DNA from: Pseudodonghicola xiamenensis DSM 18339
GTDB taxonomy: Bacteria; Pseudomonadota; Alphaproteobacteria; Rhodobacterales; Rhodobacteraceae
Length of the DNA stretch: 64,000 nucleotides
Direction: 5' to 3'
Assembly: GCF_000429365.1 (NCBI RefSeq)
Contig: NZ_AUBS01000001.1
Location: 547,488 to 611,487, forward strand
Part shown: piece after piece, positions 9,252-18,380 of the stretch
Layout of the letters: each line of letters opens with the position of its first letter
Position numbering within the stretch: the stretch's first letter is position 1
The notes under the pieces: generated by a model
Seen by the model: the letters and a program-made list of their open reading frames with translations, nothing else
What the model was told of the DNA's origin: nothing
Databases searched by the model: none
Program-made: the position numbers and the translations under genes

Positions 9252-9436
9252 AGAAGATCCTTTCCTTCTGTTCCGCGCGCCAACGCGGGGGCATATCCCC
9301 TGCCCTTCGGACGCCTGGCGCCAAGAGACAGTCAAAGCGGGATATCGAATACATATTACGTTTTCAATATATTTAGGGTGTTCCGATTGTGAAGGGGCGT
9401 TGCCAGCAGAATTGCCGCAGCCCCAAAATGACGAAA

Positions 9437-9455
9437 GGCCGGGGAAACCCCGGCC
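9437..9455 (-). terminator. Rho-independent terminator of glutaryl-CoA dehydrogenase gene
   Basis: Perfect 8-bp GC stem (GGCCGGGG / CCCCGGCC) with a 3-base loop, 28 bases after the stop codon. It is followed on the minus strand by TTTCGTCATTTT, and flanked by TTTT on the other side, so it may also work on the plus strand. Confidence 0.8.
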
Positions 9456-9483
9456 TTTTCAAAATCTTATGATCCTGAAGCAA

Positions 9484-10701
9484 TCAGAAGAACGCCTGCA
9501 GTCCGGTCTGGGCCCGTCCCAGGATCAGCGCATGCACGTCATGGGTGCCCTCATAGGTGTTCACCGTCTCGAGGTTGATCATGTGGCGGATCACCTGGAA
9601 TTCCAGGCTGATGCCGTTGCCGCCGTGCATGTCGCGCGCCATCCGGGCGATATCCAGCGCTTTGCCGCAGTTGTTGCGCTTGATGATGGAAATCATCTCG
9701 GGCGCCGCCTTGGCCTCGTCCATCAGCCGACCGACGCGCAGCGCCGCCTGCATTCCGAGCGAGATCTCGGTCTGCATCTCGGCCAGTTTCTTCTGATAGA
9801 GCTGGGTCTGTGCCAGCGGCTTGTTGAACTGCTTGCGGTCCAGGCCGTATTGGCGCGCCGCGTGCCAGCAGGCCTCGGCCGAGCCCATGACGCCCCAGGC
9901 GATGCCATAGCGCGCGCGGTTGAGGCAGCCGAACGGCCCCTTCAGCCCCTGCACATGCGGCAGCAGCGCATCCTCGCCGACTTCGACGCCTTCCATCACA
10001 ATCTCGCCGGTGATCGAGGCGCGCAGGCTGGCCTTGTTCTGGATCTTCGGCGCGCTGAGACCCTTCATGCCCTTCTCCAGCACGAAGCCGCGGATCTTGC
10101 CGTCATGGGCATCGGATTTCGCCCAGACCACGAAGACATCGGCGATCGGCGCGTTGGAGATCCACATCTTGGTGCCGGTCAGACGATAACCGCCGTCGAT
10201 CTTCTCGGCCCGGGTCTTCATGCCGGCTGGGTCAGAGCCCGCATCCGGTTCGGTCAGGCCAAAGCAGCCGATATATTCGCCAGAGGCGAGCTTGGGCAGA
10301 TATTTCATCCGCTGCTCTTCGCTGCCATAGGCATAGATTGGATACATCACCAGCGAGCTTTGCACCGACATCATCGAGCGATAGCCGCTATCGACCCGCT
10401 CGACCTCACGCGCGACCAGCCCGTAAGAGACATAGCCGGCGCCGATGCCGCCATATTGTTCCGGCACGGTGACGCCCAGCAGGCCCATCTCACCCATTTC
10501 GCGGAAGATTTCCGGATCGGTCTCTTCATTCTCGAAGGCGGTCAGCACCCGCGGCTGCAGCTTTTCCTGCGCATAGGTGCGGGCGCTGTCCGAGATCATG
10601 CGTTCTTCTTCGGTCAGCTGATCGACCAGGCGAAACGGATCGGCCCAGTCGAAAGACGACAGATCCGGGGCATCCTTGGCCTTGAGCGTCGGGGTAGTCA
10701 T
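9484..10701 (-). CDS. gcdH: Glutaryl-CoA dehydrogenase
   Basis: FAD enzyme that oxidatively decarboxylates glutaryl-CoA to crotonyl-CoA in lysine/tryptophan/glutarate catabolism, passing electrons to ETF. Seen: 405 aa, acyl-CoA dehydrogenase fold with [14 protein letters not shown] and [11 protein letters not shown] for FAD/substrate binding, and the C-terminal [20 protein letters not shown] stretch diagnostic of the GcdH subfamily, with catalytic E384. The segment [15 protein letters not shown] is also GcdH-like. An AGGAGG Shine-Dalgarno lies 8 bases before the ATG. Divergent from a LysR regulator 103 bases away, the usual GcdH/GcdR arrangement, and ended by its own terminator, so it is probably monocistronic. 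Confidence 0.95.
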   Translation of the reverse strand: MTTPTLKAKDAPDLSSFDWADPFRLVDQLTEEERMISDSARTYAQEKLQPRVLTAFENEETDPEIFREMGEMGLLGVTVPEQYGGIGAGYVSYGLVAREVERVDSGYRSMMSVQSSLVMYPIYAYGSEEQRMKYLPKLASGEYIGCFGLTEPDAGSDPAGMKTRAEKIDGGYRLTGTKMWISNAPIADVFVVWAKSDAHDGKIRGFVLEKGMKGLSAPKIQNKASLRASITGEIVMEGVEVGEDALLPHVQGLKGPFGCLNRARYGIAWGVMGSAEACWHAARQYGLDRKQFNKPLAQTQLYQKKLAEMQTEISLGMQAALRVGRLMDEAKAAPEMISIIKRNNCGKALDIARMARDMHGGNGISLEFQVIRHMINLETVNTYEGTHDVHALILGRAQTGLQAFF

Positions 10702-10734
10702 GCGGAAAACCTCCTGGGGTCATATGTGTTTGTT

Positions 10735-10750
10735 CCTGTGCTATCACAGG
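10735..10750. promoter_or_regulatory. Inverted repeat in gcdH/LysR divergent promoter (candidate LysR operator)
   Basis: CCTGTG-N4-CACAGG, a perfect 6-bp inverted repeat centred between the two divergent genes, with a T...A core as in LysR operators. A direct repeat TTCGCA occurs just downstream, near 10754 and 10775. Placement fits autoregulation and control of gcdH; binding is inferred. Confidence 0.5.
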
Positions 10751-10804
10751 GTTTTCGCAAGAAATAGCAAGACATTCGCATGGTTTCATGAGTAAATCGC
10801 ATAC

Positions 10805-11716
10805 ATGATTGCGCCGCGCCGATTCCTGCCCTCGATCGCCTCGCTCCGCGCCCTGGAGGCGCTGGACCGGCTCGGTTCCGCCTCCGCGGTGGCCGAGGAA
10901 TTGGCACTGACCCAGAGCGCGGTCAGCCGGCAACTGCAGACGCTGGAAACCCAGATGGGGGTGGCGTTGATCCAGCGCAGCCGCAAACGGCTGACGCTGA
11001 CCCCGGCAGCGCAGGACTATGTGGCCGAGATCCGCCCTGCCCTCCACCAGATCGCCCAGGCCTCGATGCGGTTGCAGGTGCCGCAGGTGGGCGGCGCGCT
11101 GAACCTCGCCATCCTGCCCGCCTTCGGGATGCGCTGGCTGATGCCGCGCCTGCCCGAATTCGCCCGCCTCCACCCTGAGGTGATCATCAACATGTCGACA
11201 CGGCTGCATCCCTTCGCTTTCGCCAATGAACCCTTTGATGCCGCGATCCATTTCGGCACAGGCGACTGGCCGGGGACCGACCGGATGCTCCTGAAGTTCG
11301 AACAGATGCTGCCGGTCTGCGCCCCCTCGCTCTGGCAGGGGCGCACCACTGGCGATCCCCGTGCGCTGCTCTCCATGCCGCTCCTGCATATCCAGACCCG
11401 GCCGCGCGCCTGGCAGGAATGGTTCGCATTGAAAGGCGTGGCCAGCACGGGCCCGGTGCCCGGGACGGTCTATGACCAGTTCTCCGCCATCATCCAGGCG
11501 GCGCTGCACGGGCTCGGGGTGGCGCTGCTGCCAGATTATCTGGCCGAACAGGATCTGGCCTCGGGGCGGCTCGTCGCTCCCTGCGGCCCGCCGGTGGAGA
11601 TGCAGGGCGCCTATTACCTGGTCTGGCCGCAGGAAAAGGCAACGCATGGTCCTCTCAGCCTGTTTCGCACCTGGTTGGCGACCCAGGCGCAACCCGAGGA
11701 TCTGCTGCCGCGCTGA
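10805..11716 (+). CDS. LysR-family transcriptional regulator (GcdR-like)
   Basis: 303-aa LysR regulator: N-terminal winged HTH over residues ~8-65 (SLRALEALDRLGSASAVAEELALTQSAVSRQLQ) and a periplasmic-binding-protein-like effector domain from ~90 to 295. It is divergent from gcdH, so control of glutaryl-CoA catabolism is the natural inference. The HTH and RSRKRLTLTPA linker resemble GcvA/GcdR-type regulators. The ATG has only a weak ribosome binding site. No other target is suggested by the neighbourhood. Confidence 0.88.
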   Translation: MIAPRRFLPSIASLRALEALDRLGSASAVAEELALTQSAVSRQLQTLETQMGVALIQRSRKRLTLTPAAQDYVAEIRPALHQIAQASMRLQVPQVGGALNLAILPAFGMRWLMPRLPEFARLHPEVIINMSTRLHPFAFANEPFDAAIHFGTGDWPGTDRMLLKFEQMLPVCAPSLWQGRTTGDPRALLSMPLLHIQTRPRAWQEWFALKGVASTGPVPGTVYDQFSAIIQAALHGLGVALLPDYLAEQDLASGRLVAPCGPPVEMQGAYYLVWPQEKATHGPLSLFRTWLATQAQPEDLLPR

Positions 11717-11836
11717 TCCCGGGCCCGGCGCGTGCCTTAGCAGCCTCCAGATCAGTCTCCAGCCTTTTTCTGGCTGAAAATATCCCCGCCGGAGGCTCCG
11801 GCGGAGAGGCGTTCGTGGCGCTTTGCAGGGCCGGGT

Positions 11837-11854
11837 CCGGGGGAGCTCCCCCGG
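11837..11854. repeat. 18-bp GC-rich palindrome
   Basis: CCGGGGGAGCTCCCCCGG, a perfect palindrome in the gap between the LysR gene and phoB. It follows a 'GAAAATATCCCCGCCGGAGG' element near 11777 that recurs in variant form at 32,350 and 50,930. It is probably part of a dispersed rhodobacterial intergenic element acting as a transcript end for the LysR gene. Confidence 0.5.
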
Positions 11855-11948
11855 GAGCCGGACTGGTCTGCCGGGACGTCAGGTGGCTGAGGAAACGCTC
11901 CACCGGGCGTCTCCGCGCGCCTTGCCCCTGGGCTCCGCCCGTTCGGCG

Positions 11949-11977
11949 CGGAAAACGGTCCACTGGACCGTTTTCCG
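11949..11977 (-). terminator. Bidirectional terminator hairpin 3' of phoB
   Basis: A 13-bp perfect inverted repeat (arm CGGAAAACGGTCC) with a 3-base loop, 9 bases beyond the phoB stop. The AAAA/TTTT tracts lie inside the stem, so each strand presents a run of T near the 3' arm. It plausibly ends the pst-pho operon. Confidence 0.65.
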
Positions 11978-11985
11978 GGCGCGCT

Positions 11986-12675
11986 TCACCCCAATGCGTA
12001 CCCGGCGCCTCGGACGGTACGAACCGGATCCTCGCCACCATGCTGGGTCAGCGCCTTTCTCAGCCGGCCGATATGCACATCGACGGTACGGGTGTCGACA
12101 TAGATATCCCGTCCCCAGACCCGGTCCAGCAACTGTTCGCGCGACCAGACCCGGCCCGGCTTCTCCATGAAGGTCGACAGCAGCCGGAATTCGGTCGGCC
12201 CGAGCTTCAGCGGCTGTTCCGAGCGGCTGACCTTATGGGTCTCGGCATCAAGCACGATATCCTCGAACTCCAGCCGCAGCCCCACGGTCGAGGGCCGCAC
12301 CCGGCGCAGCTGGCTGCGCACGCGGGCCATCAGCTCGATCACCGAATAGGGTTTGACGACATAATCGTCCGCCCCGGTCTCGAGCCCGCGCACCTTGTCG
12401 ACCTCTTCCGACCGCGCCGAAAGCATGATGATCGGAATGCCGCGGGTCTCGGGGCGGGTCTTCAGCCGCCGGCAGACCTCGATCCCCGAAAGGTTCGGCA
12501 TCATCCAGTCGAGCACGATGATATCCGGCGCGTCCTCCTCGACCAGAAGCAACGCCTCTTCTCCATTTTCCGCTTTCAGAACGCGGAATCCTTCTGCTTC
12601 GAGGTTATAGGCCAGGACCTCCCGCTGGGCCAATTCGTCCTCGACGACCAGAACTGTCGGCTGATCCGCCGCCAT
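11986..12675 (-). CDS. phoB: Phosphate regulon response regulator PhoB
   Basis: OmpR/PhoB-type regulator (229 aa) activating PHO-box promoters under phosphate limitation. Receiver domain: acidic E12-D13, phospho-acceptor D56 in VLDWMMP, S87, K108 in YVVKPYS. C-terminal winged helix from ~130 with SREQLLDRVWGRDIYVDTRTVDVHIGRLRKAL, the recognition-helix region diagnostic of PhoB. It starts 1 base after the phoU stop region with GGAGGG before the ATG, so it is the last gene of pstSCAB-phoU-phoB. The partner kinase phoR lies upstream of pstS rather than beside phoB. Confidence 0.96.
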   Translation of the reverse strand: MAADQPTVLVVEDELAQREVLAYNLEAEGFRVLKAENGEEALLLVEEDAPDIIVLDWMMPNLSGIEVCRRLKTRPETRGIPIIMLSARSEEVDKVRGLETGADDYVVKPYSVIELMARVRSQLRRVRPSTVGLRLEFEDIVLDAETHKVSRSEQPLKLGPTEFRLLSTFMEKPGRVWSREQLLDRVWGRDIYVDTRTVDVHIGRLRKALTQHGGEDPVRTVRGAGYALG

Positions 12676-12676
12676 C

Positions 12677-13387
12677 TTATCCCTCCAATACGCTGACAGA
12701 GGTGTCGTCAGCCTTCACACGGGTCTCGTCGGGGCGCTCGCCGGTGACCAGATAGATCACCTGTTCGGCAATGCCGGTCACATGGTCACCCATCCGTTCG
12801 GTGTTCTTGGCGATGAAATGCAGATGCATGCAGGCGGTGATGCTGCGCGGATCCTCCATCATGAAGGTGAGGAATTCACGGAACAGCGCGTTGTACATCT
12901 GATCCACCTCGCGGTCGCGTTCGATCACGTCCTTGGCAAGTTCGGCATCGCGCTGGATATAAGCGTCGAGCGCGTCCTTCAGCATCAGTTCGACCTCGCG
13001 CGCCATCCGCTTGAGCGAGGCGGTGGAGCCGTTGACCGGCGGCAACTGCGTCAGCACGCCGGTGCGCTTGGCGATATTCTTGGCGTAATCCCCGATCCGT
13101 TCGAGATTGCCGCTGATCTTCATCACCGTCAGGACCAGCCGCAGATCGCCCGCAGTGGGCGACCGCAGCGCCAGCAGTCGTGCGGTTTCCTCGTTGATGA
13201 GAACCTCGAGATCGTCAATGGCGGCGTCGCCGGCGCGGACCTTCTCGGCCAGCTCGACATCGCGGCTTGCCAGCGACTGCGCCGCTCCCAGGATCGCGGC
13301 CTCGACCAGTCCGCCCATCTTCATGATCCGGGCCTGGATACCCTCGAGATCGCGGTCGAAGACCTTCGCGATATGTTGTTCGGTCAT
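12677..13387 (-). CDS. phoU: Phosphate transport system accessory protein PhoU
   Basis: Cytosolic helical protein that couples Pst transport state to the PhoR/PhoB signal and represses the regulon when phosphate is ample. 236 aa with two tandem PhoU three-helix repeats (residues ~10-110 and ~115-215). Each repeat has a metal-binding-type pattern: NLERIGDYAKNIAKR in repeat 1, NTERMGDHVTGIAEQV in repeat 2. It lies 20 bases downstream of pstB and just upstream of phoB, the standard operon position. Confidence 0.96.
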   Translation of the reverse strand: MTEQHIAKVFDRDLEGIQARIMKMGGLVEAAILGAAQSLASRDVELAEKVRAGDAAIDDLEVLINEETARLLALRSPTAGDLRLVLTVMKISGNLERIGDYAKNIAKRTGVLTQLPPVNGSTASLKRMAREVELMLKDALDAYIQRDAELAKDVIERDREVDQMYNALFREFLTFMMEDPRSITACMHLHFIAKNTERMGDHVTGIAEQVIYLVTGERPDETRVKADDTSVSVLEG

Positions 13388-13407
13388 AATGCCCTGTCCT
13401 GTCTCGG

Positions 13408-14205
13408 TTAGCCGATCCGCCCGGTGATATAGCTCTCCGTGCGGGGGTCTTCGGGATTGGTGAAAATCTGGCCGGTCTCTCCGAACTCGACCAGATTGCC
13501 GAGGTGGAAGAAGGCGGTCTTCTGGCTGACGCGGGCGGCCTGCTGCATCGAGTGGGTGACGATCACCACCGAATAGTTCTGCCGCAGCTCGTCGATCAGT
13601 TCCTCGACCTGGGCGGTCGCGATCGGGTCAAGTGCGGAACAGGGTTCGTCCATCAGCAGCACCTCGGGTTCGGTCGCGATGGCCCGCGCGATGCACAGCC
13701 GTTGTTGCTGACCGCCCGACAGGCCGGTGCCCGGCGCGTCCAGCCGATCCTTGACCTCATTCCAGATGGCGCCGCGGCGCAGGCTTTTCTCGACGATCTC
13801 GTCCAGCTCGGCCTTGTTGCGGGCCAGCCCGTGGATGCGCGGCCCATAGGCGATATTGTCATAGATCGACTTGGGGAAGGGGTTCGGCTTCTGGAACACC
13901 ATCCCGACCTTGGCGCGCAGTTGCACCGGATCGACCTTTGGATCGTAGATGTTTTCGCCGTCGAGCAGGATCTCACCCTTGACCTTGCAGATGTCGATGG
14001 TGTCGTTCATCCGGTTCAGACAGCGCAGAAAGGTGGATTTGCCGCAGCCCGACGGGCCGATGAAGGCGGTCACCGTCTTGTCCTCGATGTCGACGTTGAC
14101 GTCCTTGATCGCATGGCTTTCGCCATAATAGACTTGAACATCGCGCGCCGAGATCTTCGTTACCTGCTGCTCCACGGTCTTCTCCGTTGTTGCGATATCG
14201 TACAT
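13408..14205 (-). CDS. pstB: Phosphate ABC transporter ATP-binding protein PstB
   Basis: ATPase of the high-affinity phosphate importer. Seen: Walker [10 protein letters not shown] at 50-58, Q-loop [15 protein letters not shown] near 104, signature [14 protein letters not shown] from 162, Walker [13 protein letters not shown] from 183, and switch His in THSMQQAA. These include the PstB-specific NPFP and CSALDP forms. 265 aa with a ~20-residue N-terminal extension common in alphaproteobacteria. It is 18 bases after pstA; AGGAAAG precedes the ATG. Confidence 0.97.
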   Translation of the reverse strand: MYDIATTEKTVEQQVTKISARDVQVYYGESHAIKDVNVDIEDKTVTAFIGPSGCGKSTFLRCLNRMNDTIDICKVKGEILLDGENIYDPKVDPVQLRAKVGMVFQKPNPFPKSIYDNIAYGPRIHGLARNKAELDEIVEKSLRRGAIWNEVKDRLDAPGTGLSGGQQQRLCIARAIATEPEVLLMDEPCSALDPIATAQVEELIDELRQNYSVVIVTHSMQQAARVSQKTAFFHLGNLVEFGETGQIFTNPEDPRTESYITGRIG

Positions 14206-14223
14206 GGCTCTTTCCTATACCTA

Positions 14224-15576
14224 TTACCAGCGGCGCTCGAAACGGCGACGCAGGATGACAGCCAGGGTGTTCATGGTGACCAGGAAGACCAGCAGGATGA
14301 TGATCCCGCCCCAGGCCCGTTCATAGAACGCCGGGTCGGCCCGCTTGGCCCATTCGTAGATCTGTGCCGGCATGGCCGAATTCGGCTCCATCAGGCCGGC
14401 AGCGAGGCTGTCCGGCGGGTTGGAGGCGATGAAGCCCACCATGCCGATCAGCAGCAGCGGCGCGGTTTCCCCCAGCGCCTGGGCCAGGCCGATGATGGTG
14501 CCGGTCAGGATGCCCGGTGCGGCCAGCGGCAGCACGTGGTGGAACACCGCCTGCATCTTCGAGGCCCCTACCCCCAGTGCCGCGTCACGGATCGAGGGCG
14601 GCACCGCCTTCAGCGCGGCGCGGGTCGAAATGATGATGGTCGGCAGCGTCATCAGGGTCAGCACCAGGCCGCCCACCAGCGGCGCCGACATCGGCTGGTT
14701 CATGTAGTTGATGAAGACCGCGAGGCCAAGGATCCCGAAGACGATCGAGGGCACCGCGGCGAGGTTGGAGATATTCACCTCGATCACATCGGTCCACCAG
14801 GCCTTGGGCGCGAATTCCTCCAGAAAGATCGAGGCGGCCACACCGATCGGCAGCGACAGCGCCAGCACCACCAGCATCATGAACAGCGATCCCAGCATCG
14901 AGGTGCCGATCCCGGCGGCTTCGGGCCGCTGGTCGGAAGCGTCGGAGCCTAAGATGAATTCGGAATTGAAGGTCTTCTCGATCACCCCGGCCTTGACCAG
15001 TTGATCGGTGAGATCAAGCTGAGGCACCGAGATATTCTTGTCGTTCTCGATGCTATGGCGGGTTACGCGGCCCTTCAGGTAGCCATCAACCCGGCTGTTG
15101 GCGAGAAAGCGAAAGCTCAGCGTCTTGCCGATGGCATCGGGATGCTCCAGCACATAGTCGCGCAATTGTGCCGGCGCGCCTTTCGACAGCAAGGCGGCCA
15201 TGTCCTTGGGTTTCAGATCGGTCTTGACGCCAAGCGCGGCGACCTTGGCCTCGATGGCCTTCTGGATCAGCGGCGCATAGCCGAAGGTCGACACCTTCTT
15301 GATGTCATCGAGATTGCGCTGGCCCTTTTTGTCCAGCTTGGCGGCATCCAGCGTTACGTCGAGGGTGACGAAAGTCTGGGTGAAGGCGCCATAGCCATTG
15401 CCGACGATGTTGACCACCAGGATCGCCAGCATCAGCAATCCCGCTGCGATGGCAGCGATGCCATAGGCCTGGAACCGGCGCTCGGCGGCGTTGCGGCGTT
15501 TGGTCCGGGCGGTCAGCTTCATCAGCGTCTCACCGTGCTTGCGCGGTGTGGACCCGTTTTGGCTGATATCGGTCAT
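14224..15576 (-). CDS. pstA: Phosphate ABC transporter permease PstA (long alphaproteobacterial form)
   Basis: Inner-membrane permease of the Pst importer. 450 aa is far longer than the ~280-aa enterobacterial protein. The first ~200 residues hold one membrane segment (residues ~34-60) and a soluble region matching the DUF3333-type N-terminal extension of alphaproteobacterial PstA. The core transport domain with about five membrane helices follows, including the EAA-like loop IRDAALGVGASKMQAVFHHVLPLAAPGILTG. Its ATG overlaps the pstC stop (ATGA). Confidence 0.95.
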   Translation of the reverse strand: MTDISQNGSTPRKHGETLMKLTARTKRRNAAERRFQAYGIAAIAAGLLMLAILVVNIVGNGYGAFTQTFVTLDVTLDAAKLDKKGQRNLDDIKKVSTFGYAPLIQKAIEAKVAALGVKTDLKPKDMAALLSKGAPAQLRDYVLEHPDAIGKTLSFRFLANSRVDGYLKGRVTRHSIENDKNISVPQLDLTDQLVKAGVIEKTFNSEFILGSDASDQRPEAAGIGTSMLGSLFMMLVVLALSLPIGVAASIFLEEFAPKAWWTDVIEVNISNLAAVPSIVFGILGLAVFINYMNQPMSAPLVGGLVLTLMTLPTIIISTRAALKAVPPSIRDAALGVGASKMQAVFHHVLPLAAPGILTGTIIGLAQALGETAPLLLIGMVGFIASNPPDSLAAGLMEPNSAMPAQIYEWAKRADPAFYERAWGGIIILLVFLVTMNTLAVILRRRFERRW

Positions 15577-17051
15577 TCGTACTGCTCCCGGTATTTGCGC
15601 ACGATATAGAGCGCGAGAACGTTCAGCCCCAGTGTCAGGACAAACAGCGTGATGCCAAGCGCGAAGGCCACCAGAGTCTCGGCGCTGGCGAAATCGGTGT
15701 CGCCGGTCAACTGGCTGACGATCCGGGTAGTGATCGTCGTCATCGATTCCAGCGGGTTGAGCGAGAATTTGGCGATTGCCCCCGCCCCCATTACCACGAT
15801 CATGGTTTCACCGATGGCGCGCGAGGCGGCCAGCAGGATGGCGCCGACGATCCCCGGCAGTGCCGCCGGCAGCACCACCTGGCGCACGGTCTCGGATTTG
15901 GTGGCGCCAAGCCCCAGCGAACCGTCGCGCATCGTTTGCGGCACCGCGTTGATGATGTCGTCCGACAGCGAGGAGACGAAGGGGATCAGCATGATTCCCA
16001 TCACCAGCCCGGCCGTCAGGACCGAGGTGGCGCCGGACATCCAATCGACACCCAGAAGGCCTTCGGGCCCGTTGCCAAAGACACTGACCAGAGCCGGCCC
16101 CACCGTCAGCAGCGCGAAGAGACCGTAGACGATGGTGGGAATCCCGGCGAGGATTTCCAGCAGCGGCTTGGCGAAGGCGCGAACGTGGCCGTTGGCGTAT
16201 TCCGACAGATAGACCGCCGCGAACAGCCCGACCGGCACCGCGACGAGAAGCGCGATGAACGAGATATAGAGCGTGCCCCAGAGCAGCGGCAGGATCGACA
16301 ATTCGCTGTCGCCGCGGAAGTTCGGTGCCCAAGTGCCGCCGAAGAAGAAATCCGTCCAGCTGTGCAGCTTGAAGAAACTGATCGACTCGAAGAACATCGA
16401 CAGCACGATGCCGATGGTGGTCAGGATCGCCAGCAAGGCGGCCAGAACCAGCAGTGCGTAGATGCCCTGTTCGACCACGTTGCGGGCGCGGAAATCCTTG
16501 TTGGTGTGCTGCCAGGAAAAGCCCAGACCGGCAAGCGCCAGCAGGGTGACGACGATCACCATGTTCCGATGCCCGCTGGCGTCGATCGCGCGATAGCGTT
16601 GCGCGGCCTGCAGTACCTCGGGGCGCACGTCCGACCCGAGCGCGACGCCCAGCTCTCCCAGGCGAGCGCGCAGGTCGGTGAATTCTGTGCGGATCGTCCC
16701 GGCTTCCTGCTCGGTCAGCGCACCTTCGTCCACAGCGAGATCCAGGCCTGCCGCCACCTGGTGGACGTCCATCATCACCAGGCCGAGGGTGGAGTTTTCG
16801 GGGATCGCCTGCTCTGGGATCATGCCCGAAACGCGATATTGCACGACCGACGGCTGAATCATCAGCCATAGCCCGAGCACCAGAAGCGCAGGCACCAGCG
16901 TCGTCAGAAGGACGTTCGCACCGTAATAGTTAGGAAGAGAATGAAGATCGCGGGCATTGCCGCCGGCACTGTGCAGGGCGCGCGCGCGTCCAGCCAGAAA
17001 TCCGAGGGCGGCAAGCGCGAAGACGAAGACAACGAGCCAGAACGTCGGCAT
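15573..17051 (-). CDS. pstC: Phosphate ABC transporter permease PstC (long form)
   Basis: Second membrane subunit of the Pst importer. 492 aa, with an N-terminal extension (two membrane segments and an intervening periplasmic domain, residues ~1-165) before the canonical permease core. The core holds the EAA loop MRDGSLGLGATKSETVRQVVLPAALPGIVG. ATG at 17051 is preferred: GGAG sits 6 bases upstream, whereas the longer frame begins with TTG at 17063. A hairpin separates it from pstS, which probably sets a high PstS:PstC ratio. The stop overlaps the pstA start. Confidence 0.95.
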   Translation of the reverse strand: MPTFWLVVFVFALAALGFLAGRARALHSAGGNARDLHSLPNYYGANVLLTTLVPALLVLGLWLMIQPSVVQYRVSGMIPEQAIPENSTLGLVMMDVHQVAAGLDLAVDEGALTEQEAGTIRTEFTDLRARLGELGVALGSDVRPEVLQAAQRYRAIDASGHRNMVIVVTLLALAGLGFSWQHTNKDFRARNVVEQGIYALLVLAALLAILTTIGIVLSMFFESISFFKLHSWTDFFFGGTWAPNFRGDSELSILPLLWGTLYISFIALLVAVPVGLFAAVYLSEYANGHVRAFAKPLLEILAGIPTIVYGLFALLTVGPALVSVFGNGPEGLLGVDWMSGATSVLTAGLVMGIMLIPFVSSLSDDIINAVPQTMRDGSLGLGATKSETVRQVVLPAALPGIVGAILLAASRAIGETMIVVMGAGAIAKFSLNPLESMTTITTRIVSQLTGDTDFASAETLVAFALGITLFVLTLGLNVLALYIVRKYREQYE

Positions 17052-17095
17052 CAAGGGCTCCAATCACGACGGGCGCAAGTTCGGGAAAAGAAAAC

Positions 17096-17125
17096 GGACC
17101 GGAGCGGCATGACCCGCCCCGGTCC
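17096..17125 (-). terminator. Intercistronic attenuator hairpin between pstS and pstC
   Basis: Stem GGACCGG-A-GCGG / CCGC-C-CCGGTCC with a 6-base loop and one mismatch, followed on the minus strand by GTTTTCTTTT. Located 8 bases after the pstS stop and before pstC. It should end or stabilise most pstS transcripts while letting some read into pstCAB-phoUB. Confidence 0.75.
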
Positions 17126-17133
17126 AAAGACGA

Positions 17134-18174
17134 TTACATATTGCCGCCCATCACGACTTCGTCGGCCACGGCCTCTTGGGTCTTGGCCAGCTCCGGATCG
17201 GACACCAGACCATAGGCCGCCAGCGGGCCATCGGGGCCGGCGATCTCGTCCGAGACGAAGAATTCGGCGAATTCTTTCAGGCCCGGGATCACGCCGATAT
17301 GCGCTTTCTTGATGTAGAATTGCAGCGGACGCGACACCGGATATTCACCCGACGCGATGGTTTCGGTCGAGGGAACGACACCCGACATGGTGGCCACTTG
17401 CAGCTTGTCGGTGTTGTTCTCGTAGAACGCCAGACCGAAGACGCCGATACCGTCCTTGTTGGAGCCGATGCGGGCCAGGGTTTCGGTATAGTCGCCGTCG
17501 ATATCGACAGACTTGCCGTCGGTGCGCAGGGCGATACAGGCTTTCTCGGCGGCTTTCTTGTCGTCGCCATTGGCGGCTTTGAAGGCGTCGAAATCGCCGG
17601 TGGCTTCACAGCCGGCCAGGATCACCTTGTCTTCGAAGACTTCACGAGTGCCATGCTTGGTGCCGGGCACGAAGGCCTGGATCGGCTGCGCCGGGAAGGC
17701 CGGGTTCACGTCTTTCCAGGTGGTGTTCGGGTTGTCGACGATCTTGCCGTCGACGACGACCTTGTCCGACAGCGCCTTGTACCAGTCGGCCGGGGTGAAT
17801 TCGAACTTGTTGCCGTTGATGTCGCTGGCGAAGACGATGCCGTCATAACCGATGCGCACTTCGATGATGTCGGTGACACCGTTTTCGGCGCAGGTCTTGA
17901 TTTCTTTGTCTTTGATGCGACGCGAGGCGTTGGCGATGTCGATGGTGTTCTCACCCACGCCTTCGCAGAAGCGCTTCAGGCCGGCCGAGGAACCGCCCGA
18001 TTCCACGACCGGGGTCGGGAAGTCGAAGTTTTCGCCGAAGGCTTCGGCGACGATCGACGCGTAAGGCAGCACGGTCGAGGAGCCGGCGATTTGCACCTGG
18101 TCGCGAGCGGCGGCGGCAGTGGCCGAAACGGCGCCGATAGCCAGCGCGGAAACCGTCAGTTTCACAAAGGACAT
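17134..18174 (-). CDS. pstS: Phosphate ABC transporter substrate-binding protein PstS
   Basis: Periplasmic phosphate-binding protein. Starting at ATG 18174 (AGGAG 6 bases upstream) gives 346 aa with a Sec signal peptide, MSFVKLTVSALAIGAVSA, and a probable cut after TAAAA. Phosphate-contact regions seen: IAGSSTVLPY near the N-terminus, VESGGSSAGLKRFCEG, ANASRRIK, and GTKHGTREVFED. The frame extends 8 codons upstream (MILSKETD) but without a ribosome binding site. First gene of the pst operon, with a PHO box 83 bases upstream of the ATG. Confidence 0.96.
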   Translation of the reverse strand: MSFVKLTVSALAIGAVSATAAAARDQVQIAGSSTVLPYASIVAEAFGENFDFPTPVVESGGSSAGLKRFCEGVGENTIDIANASRRIKDKEIKTCAENGVTDIIEVRIGYDGIVFASDINGNKFEFTPADWYKALSDKVVVDGKIVDNPNTTWKDVNPAFPAQPIQAFVPGTKHGTREVFEDKVILAGCEATGDFDAFKAANGDDKKAAEKACIALRTDGKSVDIDGDYTETLARIGSNKDGIGVFGLAFYENNTDKLQVATMSGVVPSTETIASGEYPVSRPLQFYIKKAHIGVIPGLKEFAEFFVSDEIAGPDGPLAAYGLVSDPELAKTQEAVADEVVMGGNM

Positions 18175-18256
18175 GTCTGTCTCCTTGGATAGGATCAAAA
18201 GCGATCACCCCCATGATGATCTTGCGCCCCTCCTAGAGAGGCTGCATGTGCCTTTT

Positions 18257-18285
18257 GTGACATCAGTGTAACAGTTGCATGACAA
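18257..18285 (-). promoter_or_regulatory. Three-unit PHO box upstream of pstS
   Basis: Read on the minus strand: TTGTCAT-N4-CTGTTAC-N4-ATGTCAC, three 7-bp direct repeats with an 11-bp period, each one mismatch from the CTGTCAT/CTGTCAC PhoB half-site. Placed 83 bases before the pstS ATG, as expected for PhoB activation. The first two units make a canonical 18-bp PHO box; the third would allow an extra PhoB dimer contact. Confidence 0.88.
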
Positions 18286-18380
18286 ACCCCTGTGCTTCTG
18301 CGGGCCGGCGGCGGAAAATCACGGGCCAGAAACGACTTATGGTTGTCTATATTTCTCCGACAACTTCCGCGATGCGGGTC

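Noticed and set aside
15936..16871. 311-codon plus-strand ORF over pstC
   Set aside because: Shadow of the PstC frame; Asp/Gln/Arg-rich and without motif.
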